Shown here: positions 44,145 to 55,527 of the stretch, piece after piece | Layout of the letters: each line of letters begins with the position of its first letter | Position numbering within the stretch: position 1 is the first letter of the stretch | NCBI GenBank assembly: GCA_011800155.1 | Contig: CM022372.1 | Span: 992,001-1,056,000, forward strand | DNA: 64,000 nt | Direction: 5' to 3' | From: Flammulina velutipes | Lineage: Eukaryota; Basidiomycota; Agaricomycetes; Agaricales; Physalacriaceae | The notes under the pieces: generated by a model | Database searches by the model: none | What the model was told of the DNA's origin: nothing | The model's input: the letters and a program-made list of their open reading frames with translations, nothing else | Position numbers and translations under genes: made by a program

Positions 44145-46484
44145 CTAAATAGACATAGAACTTGACCCCACTTCTAATGTTGGAGATAGCATCAAAGGCG
44201 ACAGCGGTTGACCGAGTTCATCAGTGTCTCCAAACAAACAATGATCACCATTCTCCACTCCCGCCAGCTGACAACCCACATCCTGAAGAAGCACTGAACC
44301 TTCGCGGGTAGATGGATTCTGGGCCTGTGCCAAAAGTGGTACTGCCCCCACCGTTTGTTGTGTGAAATGAGCTAAGGGGTGGTTGAACGGGGACGGGAAC
44401 TGCGAGGGCGACCCAGGAGCATCCATGAAGTCAAGTGTCCGAGGAAGCAAGACACTTTCATCGTCTGTGTCTGATGCTATCGGACTCGGGGGTATGACAG
44501 GCGGTCCTGTTTCATCGAATGAAAACTCAGAGTACACGTCCGAGGCTGGGTTATCGAGCGAGTGGGTCCCTTCAAACTGTAACGGAGGAGGAAGTACGTG
44601 ACCAAAGTCTGTGTTCGACGATGATCCTAGATCCACTCCATAGTGATCAATAGGATAAATTTGGAACGGATGGGAAGAACCTGTCGCTGAGACCCCGACC
44701 CCAAGGGAGTTCGATGTTCCTGTGTGTTGCTGAGGATGGATAGGCGAGGACCAGATGTCATCATCGTCCGACAAGTCAGTCAGATCACTGTCATCATCCT
44801 CAAACCTCCCCATCCACGATGAAGGAGGATATAGAGGTCGGTGCTTTGGGGCGAGCAAACCGCTCGGAGTTTTCAGCGGGAAGCGTTTCTGCTCCTCCAA
44901 CCATGGGGCCGTGTAGAATGAATTTCCGGACATGTTCTCCGTCGTCCAGAACAGCAGGCCGCCTTCTCGCAAACTCTCAACCTCCGCCGTGAAGAGAGCT
45001 CGATCTGTTGCCTCATAGTGATCTTCAATGCTCATCCCCACATCATCAAGAACGTCGACTTTCCAACGTTTCGAGAGCTCAACGTCACGTCGAGATTTGA
45101 GCATCGCCGCAATGGCAGGTAAGATGGGGTGGATGGCACGACCAATGTGTAGTTCGATGGCGAAACTTGTGAGATGGGGGAGTAGACCAGCTGAGGAGAC
45201 CTGGCGAGTGAGGGCCCCGAGAAGGCGTCGTAGAACTTCAACATTAGGCCCTGAAGGCCATACGACCAGTTTGAGTTGAGTCAATGACTCGGCGCACAGA
45301 GGGAGGAAGCTGGATATGATCTTGTCTATTTCCTGATATAGTGCCCGAGTATCGAGTGTCACGGTGCGTAGAGCACACTGTGAACGGTGAACAAAGGCGA
45401 TCAGCGAATCCACGCCGGATGAAGATGGTACGGCGTAGCTGCTCATATGCAAGCCTTTGAGAGAAGGAATTGAGATGCAATTCAAGTGCTGGAGTGAAGA
45501 CAGGACGAGCTGCTCCAAATTGGCGTGTTCAACTATACGCTCCTCGAAGACATGAGTCCTCGTTGCAGAAACGAAGTGCAGCTGGGTGAGAGAGGCATGT
45601 CGTTCGAGGATATCTTTGATGGGATATGGACGGAAGGATTCCTTGCTTTCGAAGATGTGTAGATGGGTTAGACCTGTAAGATGGTTGAAACGGTCGAGTC
45701 GCTGGAGGCCAGTAATCTTGACCTTAGTAAGGGTAGGCGCCAGGAGGAGAAGGCGGAAAGGATCCTCGTCGCAGATAGATATCTCGCGTAGGCGGGGGAA
45801 TGCAGTGCCATGTCCCCATTCCACGGGGCGCCATTGGTAGTGAGTCTTATTAGATACCGAGAATGTCTCCCATCGATGCCAATGAGAATCGAGGAGATTC
45901 ATTATGTCTCTGAAAACAACGGAGCACGCATCTGTCGAGTCATACGGAATACCATGGTTCTGCATTTCGGGATAAGAAAAGTAGATTTGCAGTGGTTGAT
46001 CCCGGGAAAGTGACAGGTATCGAGAGATGGCATAGACTGCGGGATCTCTACGTGTTGGCCAAGACCTGACGACGAGGACTGCCCACAGCGAAGGGCTATT
46101 TGTGGCGATGTCACGCCACCAACGACAAACACGGAAGATGCGAAAACGCACTCCTTGGACGTCCAAGCAGCTATCGCCAACAATATCCGGAATGCATAGT
46201 CGGAAGATATGAAGGATAACCTCGTCGGGGAGGCGATGAATGGGGGCATGGACAGAGTTTCGTTGTTGGAGAGCATGCGACGCCGCAGTATGCTGGACGT
46301 GTAATGCAGACAGTTCGACGATAAGAGCATCCATACGGGCTTTCAGTTTTGCGACATCCTTCTGCAGAACAGCAGCCTCATTCTGAAAGATTGTGGCGTC
46401 TTCGGAGAGAAGTGGTTTATTGTGGCGGAGAATGTCATCCAGTGCCCGTTGACTGTATCCCGCTTGCATCGCTAAATAAGACAT
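44145..46484 (-). CDS. Large F-box protein
   Basis: A single exon of 779 residues from ATG 46484. A coiled-coil-like segment (residues about 30-70) precedes a canonical F-box at about 80-130: IHRLPDEVILHIFRLCIPDI, then FRVCRWWRDIATNSPSLWAV. The middle has LRR-like strands (FPRLREISICDEDPF, LTKVKITGL, LTHLHIFES). The last 220 residues are disordered and Ser/Pro/Asp-rich. This layout is very common in Agaricomycetes, where hundreds of such F-box genes occur; the partner is unknown. Unlike the array at 0-8 kb it has no introns and a clear F-box. Confidence 0.8.
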   Translation of the reverse strand: MSYLAMQAGYSQRALDDILRHNKPLLSEDATIFQNEAAVLQKDVAKLKARMDALIVELSALHVQHTAASHALQQRNSVHAPIHRLPDEVILHIFRLCIPDIVGDSCLDVQGVRFRIFRVCRWWRDIATNSPSLWAVLVVRSWPTRRDPAVYAISRYLSLSRDQPLQIYFSYPEMQNHGIPYDSTDACSVVFRDIMNLLDSHWHRWETFSVSNKTHYQWRPVEWGHGTAFPRLREISICDEDPFRLLLLAPTLTKVKITGLQRLDRFNHLTGLTHLHIFESKESFRPYPIKDILERHASLTQLHFVSATRTHVFEERIVEHANLEQLVLSSLQHLNCISIPSLKGLHMSSYAVPSSSGVDSLIAFVHRSQCALRTVTLDTRALYQEIDKIISSFLPLCAESLTQLKLVVWPSGPNVEVLRRLLGALTRQVSSAGLLPHLTSFAIELHIGRAIHPILPAIAAMLKSRRDVELSKRWKVDVLDDVGMSIEDHYEATDRALFTAEVESLREGGLLFWTTENMSGNSFYTAPWLEEQKRFPLKTPSGLLAPKHRPLYPPSSWMGRFEDDDSDLTDLSDDDDIWSSPIHPQQHTGTSNSLGVGVSATGSSHPFQIYPIDHYGVDLGSSSNTDFGHVLPPPLQFEGTHSLDNPASDVYSEFSFDETGPPVIPPSPIASDTDDESVLLPRTLDFMDAPGSPSQFPSPFNHPLAHFTQQTVGAVPLLAQAQNPSTREGSVLLQDVGCQLAGVENGDHCLFGDTDELGQPLSPLMLSPTLEVGSSSMSI

Positions 46485-46828
46485 TAAGTCAAGTTAAGGT
46501 TTGCATGATGACAAGACGCACCTTTCGTGAGCTACTAAAGATATGGAAGAGAGAAGCAAAGGACGTTGAACATGAGGCAGATCTATTGTGTGTCATTTGC
46601 TGTCATTTGGGCGGTGTGACATTGCCACCACATTACCCCATGAGCAGAGCTGTCTCAGGCTAGACCAGAAGAAACCTGATGCCGATGATGAACCAGGAAG
46701 AGCGGGGAATGTCACGCATTGTCACACGCGAAACATGAATTCAGATTAAGCTCTCCTCTCAGTCTCTGTGATTTGTCTGAAATCGTTCATCTGATATCAT
46801 GAATCACCAAATCGCTATGCTTCTTGAT
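46485..46828. other. Intergenic spacer, nothing supported
   Basis: A plus-strand open frame (46349-46663) is antisense to the start of the F-box gene and looks like chance. No repeats or RNA genes seen. Confidence 0.5.
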
Positions 46829-48677
46829 CTAAAAATCATCTACTTTACGCTCCTCCTTGGGTACAACAGGTCCCAAATCAACCACAGTATAAAATTCGAA
46901 ATCTTTCGTAGATGTCTGTCCGGCGCCCTTCTTGCTCGGCGAGGCATCAATCCCGTCGCCACCTGTGTCATCAGAGCGATACTGATATTTTACCAGCATA
47001 TTGAACTTTTTAGATATCAGCCTGACAGTCACTCGAAAGCTTGCGAACTCACCTTAACATTTCCTCTTGCTTCTTTCCCGAGTACTACCTCGCCTCCTAC
47101 GATCGTGAGGTTCGCCCGCTTTTCCAGTACACCCACAGTCTTGACTTTCGGCTTTTCCCTGTCCTTCTTTGGTCTGTGTCCAATGTCATCGTCATCCAGC
47201 CCGAACATATCGATATCCTCGTCCTCGTCGTCATATTCCCATGCTTCGGCAAAGGCTGCAATTGTGAAAGACGACGTCGGCAGAGATATGGCAAATGGTG
47301 GTCGGCGACCTTTCTCTTTGTCGCCAGAAGTATGCATTCGCTGTACCGATAACCGAACTTGGATAGGGTCGTATAGTGGGTTCGTGATGGACAGATGAAA
47401 GGGATATGTGAGCCCGGCCTGCATGAGCCCAGCGTTCGAGTCTTCCTCGACGGCAGCGGACGTGGATTTGTTCATGACGCGACGATCAACAGGAGGGACT
47501 TGCTGACGATGAGGTAAAGTCAAAATGACGGACGGGAGGTAGTTGGCAGCGACTAGCTTGATCTTGTATCGCACAGATTGAGCTTTCTGTTCGGGCTTGA
47601 TGAGAATATGTGTGCACTGGGGACATCGTTTAGATCGTTTGGAATGAAGCGGAATTCGTAGAGGTCGTAGTTCACTAGATCAAAGAGATTAGATATGCGC
47701 CATTGAAGATATCAAAGATGCTCACGAAGTCTGTAAAGGTGTGGCCCAACTAGATCCCCACCGCTGTTCTAAGGTGGCCACCTCTGATACTTCCTCCAGA
47801 TGTCTGATAAGTTCGACATCCTCTTCCCCACCGCCAGCATGAGAGCTGGAAATATTTAGACGCGTCTTGTACTCGGTCATCTCGTCCTTGTTTGCAGATT
47901 TGTCTTTATGCGCGCCTCCCCTTGCGGATCTGGCAAGCGGATTATATTTTGATACTCCAGGGATATCTCGCGAAAGTGCGGCAGTGGCAGCAGCTGTGAT
48001 GGAAGTAGAGTGAATGTGATGTGAGTGCGCTGCACTACTAGGCACAGCAGAAGAACCAGAACCAGAAGTTCGTAACACCGGCTCGAAATGCTCTTTCAGT
48101 CGGTCAAATTCCAATGAATCGGGTGCGGAGTCCTCAAATTTTTGCAGCTGGGCTAGTTCATTCAGCTGGGTGTGTGTACAAAGGATGGGAGACGTACCGG
48201 CGAGTCCAGTAGGCTTCTCAAAAGTGATGTTGAGTTCAGCAGAATCCCACCTGCAATGGTTACAGAATAAAAAGAACGGCGGTTCACCCACGCTTCCAAC
48301 TGGAATGGAGAGCCGGCCATCTCCTGGGTCTGGAGGATCTGAAGAAACAACGGATAGTGTATTGCGGCAGTTTGGACACATGAAGCAATTGCGGGCACAT
48401 CTAAGCGTCGTCAGTAAAGAACAGCAGTGTTCACAGCAGCACACCTGTTCTTCTCTGCTCGTACGCTGGCACTGGGTACCTCAAATAGACAGTTTGGGCA
48501 GTAGTATCCGCTGACTTCGACCGAGACGCATCGATTGCATCGTACCGCGTCGCATTCCTCGCAGAAAAACAGGTCGTGAAGATCGTGAAAGCTGTAAGAT
48601 GAAGAGGGTAGATGAGGAGGAGGAGGATTCTTCGAAGTTGCGCAAGAGCAATGGTATCTTATTGACGGAGCAGACAT
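46829..48677 (-). CDS. Dynactin subunit 4 (p62)-like protein
   Basis: ATG at 48677 (MSAPSIRYHCSC), stop at 46829, about six exons. The N-terminus carries the zinc-finger series of p62: HCSC, FFCEECDAVRCNRC, YYCPNCLFEVP, CFMCPNCRNTL and FFLFCNHCRWDS. A disordered linker follows, then LNISSSHAGG, an acidic segment EVATLEQRWGSSW, a second cysteine pair (RCPQCTHILIKP), LRPLRIPLHSKRS, and a beta-rich C-terminus. Order and length (about 550 residues) match dynactin p62, which caps the pointed end of the dynactin filament and helps cargo attachment for dynein. The C-terminus has an extra acidic DEDEDIDMFGLDDDD stretch. Confidence 0.85.
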
Positions 48678-49679
48678 GATTGTTGTGTCAGGCTGCATTC
48701 GAATTGAAATGGATCCACTGGCGCGCGCCTTATGTCATAATTTCTCACGGTCAATTAGTATGCGAACAAAGAGCTTTCGACTTCAAGTATGAATACGCCC
48801 ATAATTATGGAATGATTAGCTTTGTACGAGATTCAAAAACACTTACTCACCGAAGCTCTTACCCATAGGGTATATGTACCGCATCAACACCGTATCTTTC
48901 GTCGCAGAGCAGGGTAATGATTAAACCATAAGTCCTGCAGCTGCATTTTGACCTTTTCGTCTTATATAATGTCTAATATTTTCATACTATATTCTGTGCC
49001 TCTAGAGCTGGTTGAGAGTAACAACAAATAATTACAGTGTCAAGATACACCAGAATGGCGTTGAATGAACAACTGGAGCCGGGAGTCCCTTTGAGCGTGC
49101 CTTAAAATTAGAAGGTTGTTGAGTCAGTGTAGAGACAGTATATTCACTAATTTGAACGGCCGCATATGTATTTACGAACCATACGTGAGTATTAGTACAC
49201 AAAACGAAGAATGTCACGTTATTGTCGCGGTGTCACACACTGGTCACACGTTCTGCCTCGTTCTGCAGCGTTCTGCACGCGCGCACTCCAAAAAGGGTTT
49301 GGTATGGAGTAGACCTTCTATCAATATGCTTGAATTTATTTATGAAACAACTTGAGTCACGGGCTTAAGCGATTTCGTCCTGTAAATCTAAGTCTCAGGA
49401 ACTTGGGTCAAAGGACTTCTAGATCTGAGAAGTCCCCAAGAAAGAAATCTGATCTATGAACACATGCTAATGTTCTGATTTGGTCATTATATATCGGACA
49501 AGCCTCTTACGTGCCCTAGGGCTCACAACGCCACATAACGCCAAGTGTAGCGGAACTTGCCGTCAAATTGTGGCTGTACGATAAGATTACCCGAGTCAAA
49601 ATTCAATCTGCCCTCAGACAATGTTCGCCATCACTCTCAAAAACTTTACGGTCTCTGATCCAACGCTAACGAAAAAATC
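48678..49679. other. Intergenic spacer of 1 kb
   Basis: No gene supported. It lies between divergent dynactin p62 and queuosine-salvage genes and so contains both promoters. A small degenerate run gttctgc(ctc/agc/acg) repeats three times near 49247-49275. Short frames have no domain. Confidence 0.55.
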
Positions 49680-51147
49680 ATGGCCATAAAACTAGCCCAC
49701 CAGACGGAGATACCCGAAATAAACGAAAAGGTCGAACTTCCTCCTCCTTCCAGACCAAAGCGGATTAATCCAGTCGTCGAAAGTGCGGAGTACGCTCTCA
49801 AGGTACGTCTTCAAATCAATAGGGTTCTATGCTTCTAGAGCTCCTTGTATAGGCAACAGATATCGTGCAAATTGACGTCGGTGGCGTGGAAAGAGCTGCT
49901 AAACACGTAAGGACATGTGAACACACCTAGCGCTTTGTAACACCGCTAAATGGACATAGATCAACACTCTCCTTCTGGCCGAATCTTATTCCCCTCGGAC
50001 CTGGCGAACGCACCCCCTGCATATTCTTCCCCTTGAACCACACGGTCCACACAATAAAAGCGTGCTGAACTGGATATTCCTCATCTCTGCGCTAAACTTC
50101 AGCTTTTGGTCGGAAAAAGAAGGCACTGGCGAACGATACGGCGTGGAATGGCAAGCATCTTGGACGGATGAACGCAAGGTTGTTTACACCGGTTATTGGA
50201 GTCTCGTCGCGGCATTGAATAGAGGTAAGAAAATCTTGATGTCACCAGACGATGTCTTTCTGACCTTTTTGGAAGCCTTGAAGGACGACGGGATACCGAT
50301 TACCGATCCCAGCTTTTACGCGTCGGAGGAGCTATGCCCCGATTCTCTCATTGAGGCGACGTTCAGACCTGCGGCACAATCCACTGAAACTATCCCTTTG
50401 CTCAAAGAGCGCATTAAGGTCATGCGGGAAGTTGGCAAAGTTCTCTGTGAGGTACTCATTGTACCCGTGCGCACACTCTCAAATGATCTAACCACGTCAA
50501 AAGCATTTCCAAGGATCCTTCAGTGGTATGTTGGAGACACTCCAATGTAGACACGGAGGTGATGCCACGGCGCTCGACCTCGTACACATGGTTATCGAAT
50601 ATTTCCCGTCCTTCCGAGATGAGCACGTTTTAAACGGCAAGAAAGGTATACAAAATGCCTGTTTCCATCATTTCTACTTCAATTGACATGGCTGCTAGTC
50701 TGCATCTGGAAGCGTGCGCAAATCCTAGTCGCGGACACCTGGGCCGCATTTTATCCAGCCTGTCCGACCGACCTTCACCCTCTCTTCCCTGGCGCGCACG
50801 GAGCTCAAATCCACGATCTCACTATGTTCGCCGACTATCGCGTTCCCCAGATCTTACACCATCTAAACATCATCACTTACCCGCCTTCCCTCGTCAGGAA
50901 GTTGCGGGAAGGGGTTTACCTACCTAATGGATCTCCAGAGGAACTTAGCCTACGCGCAGCGAGTATCGTTGCCGTGGAGAGAGTCAGAGAGGTTATGGAG
51001 TCCGCAGGCGGGAGCATGAGCAGCGTGGTCATTGATTTTTTCCTCTGGGATTTGGCGAAGCGGATCGAGATAGGTGAACAGGAGATTGTGGGGATCGAAA
51101 CCCAAGAGATACTACCACCACACAGAACAAGAAGTATATGGTACTGA
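49680..51147 (+). CDS. QNG1: Queuosine salvage protein (queuosine 5'-phosphate N-glycosylase/hydrolase, DUF2419)
   Basis: ATG at 49680, stop at 51147, five exons, about 400 residues. The family's path can be read across exons: INPVVESAEYALK, INTLLLAESY, then NWIFLISALNFSFWSE, YTGYWSLVAALNRG, a GSFSGMLETLQ-type segment, FRDEHVLNGKK, then KRAQILVADTWAAFYP and LTMFADYRVPQILHHLNIIT, with SLRAASIVAVE near the end. The Phe-Trp, Tyr-x3-W-S-L and F-A-D-Y-R-V-P-Q motifs are typical of this eukaryotic family, which frees queuine from queuosine 5'-phosphate so it can be put into tRNA. Intron joins are all in phase. The presence implies that this fungus salvages queuine; the symbol is by family. Confidence 0.85.
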
Positions 51148-51425
51148 AGTATGATGTTGGCTACTATACACTAAACCATAATCAATTAATATTTAGAGAC
51201 GCTTCTAGTCTAACAGTAATTGAATGTCAACGTCTTTCGCCGGTGAGTCGTAAGGTCGTGCGTTGCACTAATCAGCGACCTGGGGAGGCGTAGAATTGTC
51301 AGGCAATATACATCCTAAAGCTGTTCAAACAATGTTCATCACTAGTAACGAGACGAGTTAGGTTGAACAATGAACCTTCCCATCGAATGGTTATTTCAAG
51401 GTACCTTATCAATAAGATATACACT

Positions 51426-53376
51426 CTACATATCCGAATTCGTCTGCCTGTCCACCTTGATAGTAATGCTTTGGTGCAGTGGAGTGTCCGCTGGGACTCT
51501 CTTGAGGTCGTTGAGGTTATAAGAGTTTTCCGAATGTGAATGCGGCTCCGCCTCCTGACGGGACAGCAATTGTGAAGAGGTAATAACCAGTCCGCTAGAC
51601 ATGTTGCCTTGGCGGATAGAATGGCGGACGTTAAGGGTAGCGAGGAGTGAGTTGGAATAGACTGTGGGAGGGGTGAGTTGGTAGAGCATCAAATGGTGAA
51701 TAAACATACGACGAGAAAGAAGGATGTAAAAGAGAAGGACGTATTGCGTTTCGGGGAGGACAACTGCCGTCACGAGAACGAGAATGGCGCACACGCTATC
51801 ACATGGCCGGTGAGCCATAATCATATAATTTTGCAGAGAACAAACCTCGTCATGGTTCCAGTCGTGACAGAGAAGACGACCTACAATATTATTCTTTAGT
51901 GAGGACTTGCGATGTTAGTCATCTGAATAGCGCACGATAGTTCGTAGGAGGTGATTCGTGCTTTGTAAACCCGATGAGACCAAGAAAGATGGGAAGCACA
52001 GACTCACGTACCTAGCGATTTTGCTCCGTCTGAGACCGAGGAGGAGGTATATCATAGCACCAGCTATGAGAAAATCGATACCCGCCGCCATACTGTTCAC
52101 GATGATGACGATGGGTCCAAGCGCCTTGGTGAATTGAGTCGAGTCAGGATTTTGGCCACTAAGCGGGAGTTAGCTATACATAGTCTGCGGGAGATGTCGC
52201 GGATACATGCATAATATGCATTGAGTCTGGACTCGATCAAGTCAGTGCAGGTTCTCCTAATGTGCCAGAGGGATGACATACATAGTTGGATACCTGTTAA
52301 CAGAGGTGAATCGGTGACGAAGGTTTGGGTGAATGTTACGCACCCTCTTGGGCACAGGCACAGGTCAGCTACCATCACATGTGAGTAGCTATGTAATTTC
52401 GGTGTGGCGACAGAAGCTCACGATGAAAAGAGGGATGTACCACTGCTTGTTGGCCACTGATAAGTTGTTTAGCAACGAACAAAACGGAATTGGGGTAAAT
52501 ACCGACATTTCCAGATACGCCACGTGTAGAACCTGTAGGATATGTTATGTAAAAAGAAAATCAACAGAAGGTGTGCGGGAAAGCGCACCCTTGGACAAGG
52601 AGAGTCACAAAGCCCTAAAAATTCAGTCTTACTCTTGCGATGTACAGATCGCACATTACCGTTGGATATGCCATTCCCTAGAGACAGAGTGTCAATTAGA
52701 CGCCTAGTAGGACGATCGAAAGAGATTGCTACGCACTAGATAGCTCCTGTAAAATGAACGTCAATCAGTATGTCTGTGTGTCAATGGGTTTTCACGCACG
52801 GAGGGAGGATGGCAAGCGCCGCTGCATCCCCGAAGTTGGTAACACAGAAGGTATATACTGCACAGATGGTGGGTTAACATAAGCCAAGGAGATGGAATAC
52901 CGAATCCTCACTCCAATGGGTCGTACAGACTTGGTGGACGAAGTCGAGCGCGACGACAAGGGCGACCTTGGAAACAGTCAAACCGGAGAATGGAGACGGT
53001 GACGAAAATGCCTGTGTACGAGAGCTTTCAGGGATAGTGTATCGTGAAAGTGACCGCCCTGGTTCGCGAAGAAGTACCATGCTTGGGAGAGGGTGACTAG
53101 GACGGGGAAATTGTTGAGAACCGTAACGAGGAGGTGAAAGTGGGCGTACTTCCGTGTAAGCTGTACTCGTGAGGGTCAATTTAACGAGACAAACTTGAAT
53201 TTTGGAACGTACAATGCACCCAGTACCATAGCTGGAAAGTGTCGTTGAATCAGCCTACTGTCAATGTAGACGAAAGATAGAGATATCCACCAATGAACAG
53301 GGCACCGAGCCTGAATCAACGTTAACAAGAGACATAACTTAGTAGAATGCACCTACGTGATGTCAAGCGCCGACAT
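51426..53376 (-). CDS. DUF6534-like seven-helix membrane protein
   Basis: Many small exons. ATG at 53376 gives MSALDIT, spliced to LGALFIGGYL (first helix). Later exons give QLWYWVHC, LTRKYAHFHLLVTVLNNFPV, LSQAWYFFANQGG, VALVVALDFVHQVCTTHW, LGPIVIIVNSMAAGIDFLIA, GAMIYLLLGLRRSKI, and a final exon with LTPPTVYSNSLLATLNVRHS before a hydrophilic tail ending at 51426. The conserved ending (Y-x-NSLLATLN-R-x-S-I-R) and the first-helix pattern LGALLLG are those of DUF6534 proteins, greatly expanded in mushrooms and of unknown function, possibly receptor-like. Several exon borders between 52100 and 53200 are approximate. Confidence 0.68.
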
Positions 53377-53859
53377 CGTTAGTGATTACTGCAGCGTTAA
53401 GACTTGGGGGAGGGTAAAACACAGTTGACAGTAGGCTGGGAATATAAGTACTTGCCAGTGAGGGAATCAAAGTCGAGCCTGAAAGTTATTGATGGTGTTG
53501 TTAAGAAGGGAAATGCAGCCGACAGTCCGGACGCGAAGAAGAATCATCGCATCTGAATTCTCACATGCCTCACTCTGGATGGCTGAAGAAGCGACAAGAA
53601 CATTTCTTCCGTTCACAGCACAAGGCTTGGAACATGGAGCTCGAATCGCGATTGTTTAAAGATTGAGTTTGGATCCTCGATCGATTGACGGAATTGAAGT
53701 CATCCTCCACCGAACATTCAGGCAAGCATATTCGACGCTATAAGTTGACCATTGTTCGCCCAAAACAGATACCGGACGGTACATATCTAGAAAGAACGCG
53801 TCAGAAAGAACCGCGAACGAACAAAATGCTCTGCATACAGATAATTAATGAACTGCTCA
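53377..53859. other. Intergenic spacer, nothing supported
   Basis: Promoter side of the DUF6534-like gene and 3' side of the LYR gene. Short plus-strand frames have no domain. Confidence 0.5.
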
Positions 53860-54448
53860 TCAGTAGATTCTTCGCTTTGGTTTTGCAGTCCCGAGGACAA
53901 GGCCGTCCCTCGCCTCGGCCATCCTGACCACCCTATTCAAAGCCCCAAAGGCATGTCCCTTGGCATTCTCAAGGACGAGCAACTCGACATCGCGTTTCTT
54001 CGACGGTGGGCTCGGTGGCTTGATCAGGTACTCTGCCTGTTGCGAGTCCCATGCCTTCAAGCGGGAAGGGGATATGTCGTTAATGTGTAGGTCTAGTAGC
54101 AGAGTGAGGTTCCTTGTCAGTTGGTGAGAGAGTCCACGCGTTTGAGAGGAGTTGTACATCAGTGAAAGCGTGTTGTCCACTAGAGTTTCGTGTTGATGAA
54201 TGGGATTATTAGGAAGGAGATAGGTAGGCCAGCGTACCTCGCCTCTCCCAGATATCTAACCAATATTGCATTTCGTCTTTAGAGGACCCGCCCTCCATCT
54301 TTCGGATGATGCTGGCCGCGGTTTCGAACGGCGTACGCCATAGATGTCGCAGTTGCTTTGTAGCAGACTTTTTGTGCAGAACAGCGCTTGAGCTTGTGCG
54401 CAAGACAAGTCGATACAGGCTGGTGAACGAGGCAGGCAGGCGTGTCAT
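53860..54448 (-). CDS. LYR-motif mitochondrial protein
   Basis: Two exons, about 175 residues. ATG at 54448 gives MTRLPASFTSLYRLVLRTSS, in which S-LYR followed by a helix with conserved Phe/Arg (LRHLWRTPFETAASII) is the LYR signature. The intron (donor GGCGAG|GTACGC, acceptor AACTCTAG|TGG) joins it to DNTLSLMYNSSQTRGLSHQ and a basic tail ending KPKRRIY. LYR proteins bind the mitochondrial acyl carrier protein and aid assembly of Fe-S clusters or respiratory complexes; which complex is served here is not clear. Its ATG lies only 61 bp from that of the BTB gene on the other strand. Confidence 0.66.
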
Positions 54449-54509
54449 GGCATTGATTCAGATGATGGTAAGAGGAAGAAAGAAAGGTGACTTCTTCTCA
54501 ACTGCTACC
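54449..54509. promoter_or_regulatory. Very short divergent promoter (LYR and BTB genes)
   Basis: The two start codons are separated by 61 bp, too little for two independent promoters, so transcripts probably overlap or one start is further inside. The tract is A/G-rich (gatgatggtaagaggaagaa). Confidence 0.45.
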
Positions 54510-55488
54510 ATGTCCCAAGCTCTCGACTCACCACCCCGTCCTTTCAAACGTCAACGAACTGAAGAAGGTCATGACAATTCTGAGACTGATATACAAGAAG
54601 ACGACACCTTCTGGTTTCCCGACGGAAATATCGTCCTCGTCAGCGAAGAACGGAAGGCATTCCGCGTTCATCTCGGAGTGCTCGCGATGCATTGCCAGTT
54701 CTTCAAGGACATGGTGAACAATGCACATGCGGACGGGACGCACGTGAAGCTGGAGGACACTTCACGGCACATCTTTTGGCTACTGTCCTTTATCTATACC
54801 CCAAAGTACGCGCGCGCAAAAGTCTGGGATCCCACTCAACTACTTCTCTAGTTTCTTTTCGCCTGGCTCCCAGACTCCATATGACCAACTTGACGGAATG
54901 CTACGCATCGGAACGAAGTACATGTGCGACCGTTTGCGCGACGCAGTCATCTCCCACTTGACGAAAATCTATCCTTCTGATCTCGACGCACTGGACGTCA
55001 AGTCTCCCCTCATACCTTCCGAAAACATTGACAACCACAGTCTGCTCGCCATTAGTATGGCACGTTCCGACAACGTATCCGAAATCCTCCCGGTGGCTTT
55101 TTGCTTCGCCACGACACTAGAATCATCCTCCATACGAGAACTTCATCCCGCTCTGACTCTTGAAGATGAACGGCTCATTCACATTGGTCACATTTACCTT
55201 ATCAAAGCCCTGACCAAGGAGGCATGGTCCTACGCGTCTCGCAGTGACCCGTTATGCTCTAAATCACAATGCGAAACGACAAGGGCCACAGTTTGTCGCG
55301 CGTTATCCACAATTTCTGCTTCGTCCGCCATCAAAGCTCTCCTGGAGGGCGTCCATCCTAGTCGTTCCATTGATCTTTCCAATCTTCTCTGTAAAGGTTG
55401 CCATAGGCGGTGGCAAGCTCACGAGATGGCGGAATACGAAAGAATCTGGAATGATTTACCCTTGTACTTCGATTTGCCACCTTGGTAG
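54510..55488 (+). CDS. BTB/POZ domain protein
   Basis: ATG at 54510 (MSQALDSPPRPFKRQR), stop at 55488, one 44-nt intron (donor CCCCAAA|GTACGC, acceptor CTTCTCTAG|TTT). About 310 residues. The BTB core is at about residues 28-100: TFWFPDGNIVLVSEERKAFR, then VHLGVLAMHCQFFKDMV, then IFWLLSFIYTP. A helical BACK-like region follows (MLRIGTKYMCDRLRDAVISH; LLAISMARSDNVSEILPVAF). Near the end, CKGCHRRWQAHEM has a Cys pair. Such BTB proteins are abundant in basidiomycetes and are thought to serve as cullin-3 adaptors or transcription co-factors; the target is unknown. Confidence 0.8.
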
Positions 55489-55527
55489 CGCAATGACAAT
55501 AGTATACAACTTTTAAAAATTCTTTGG

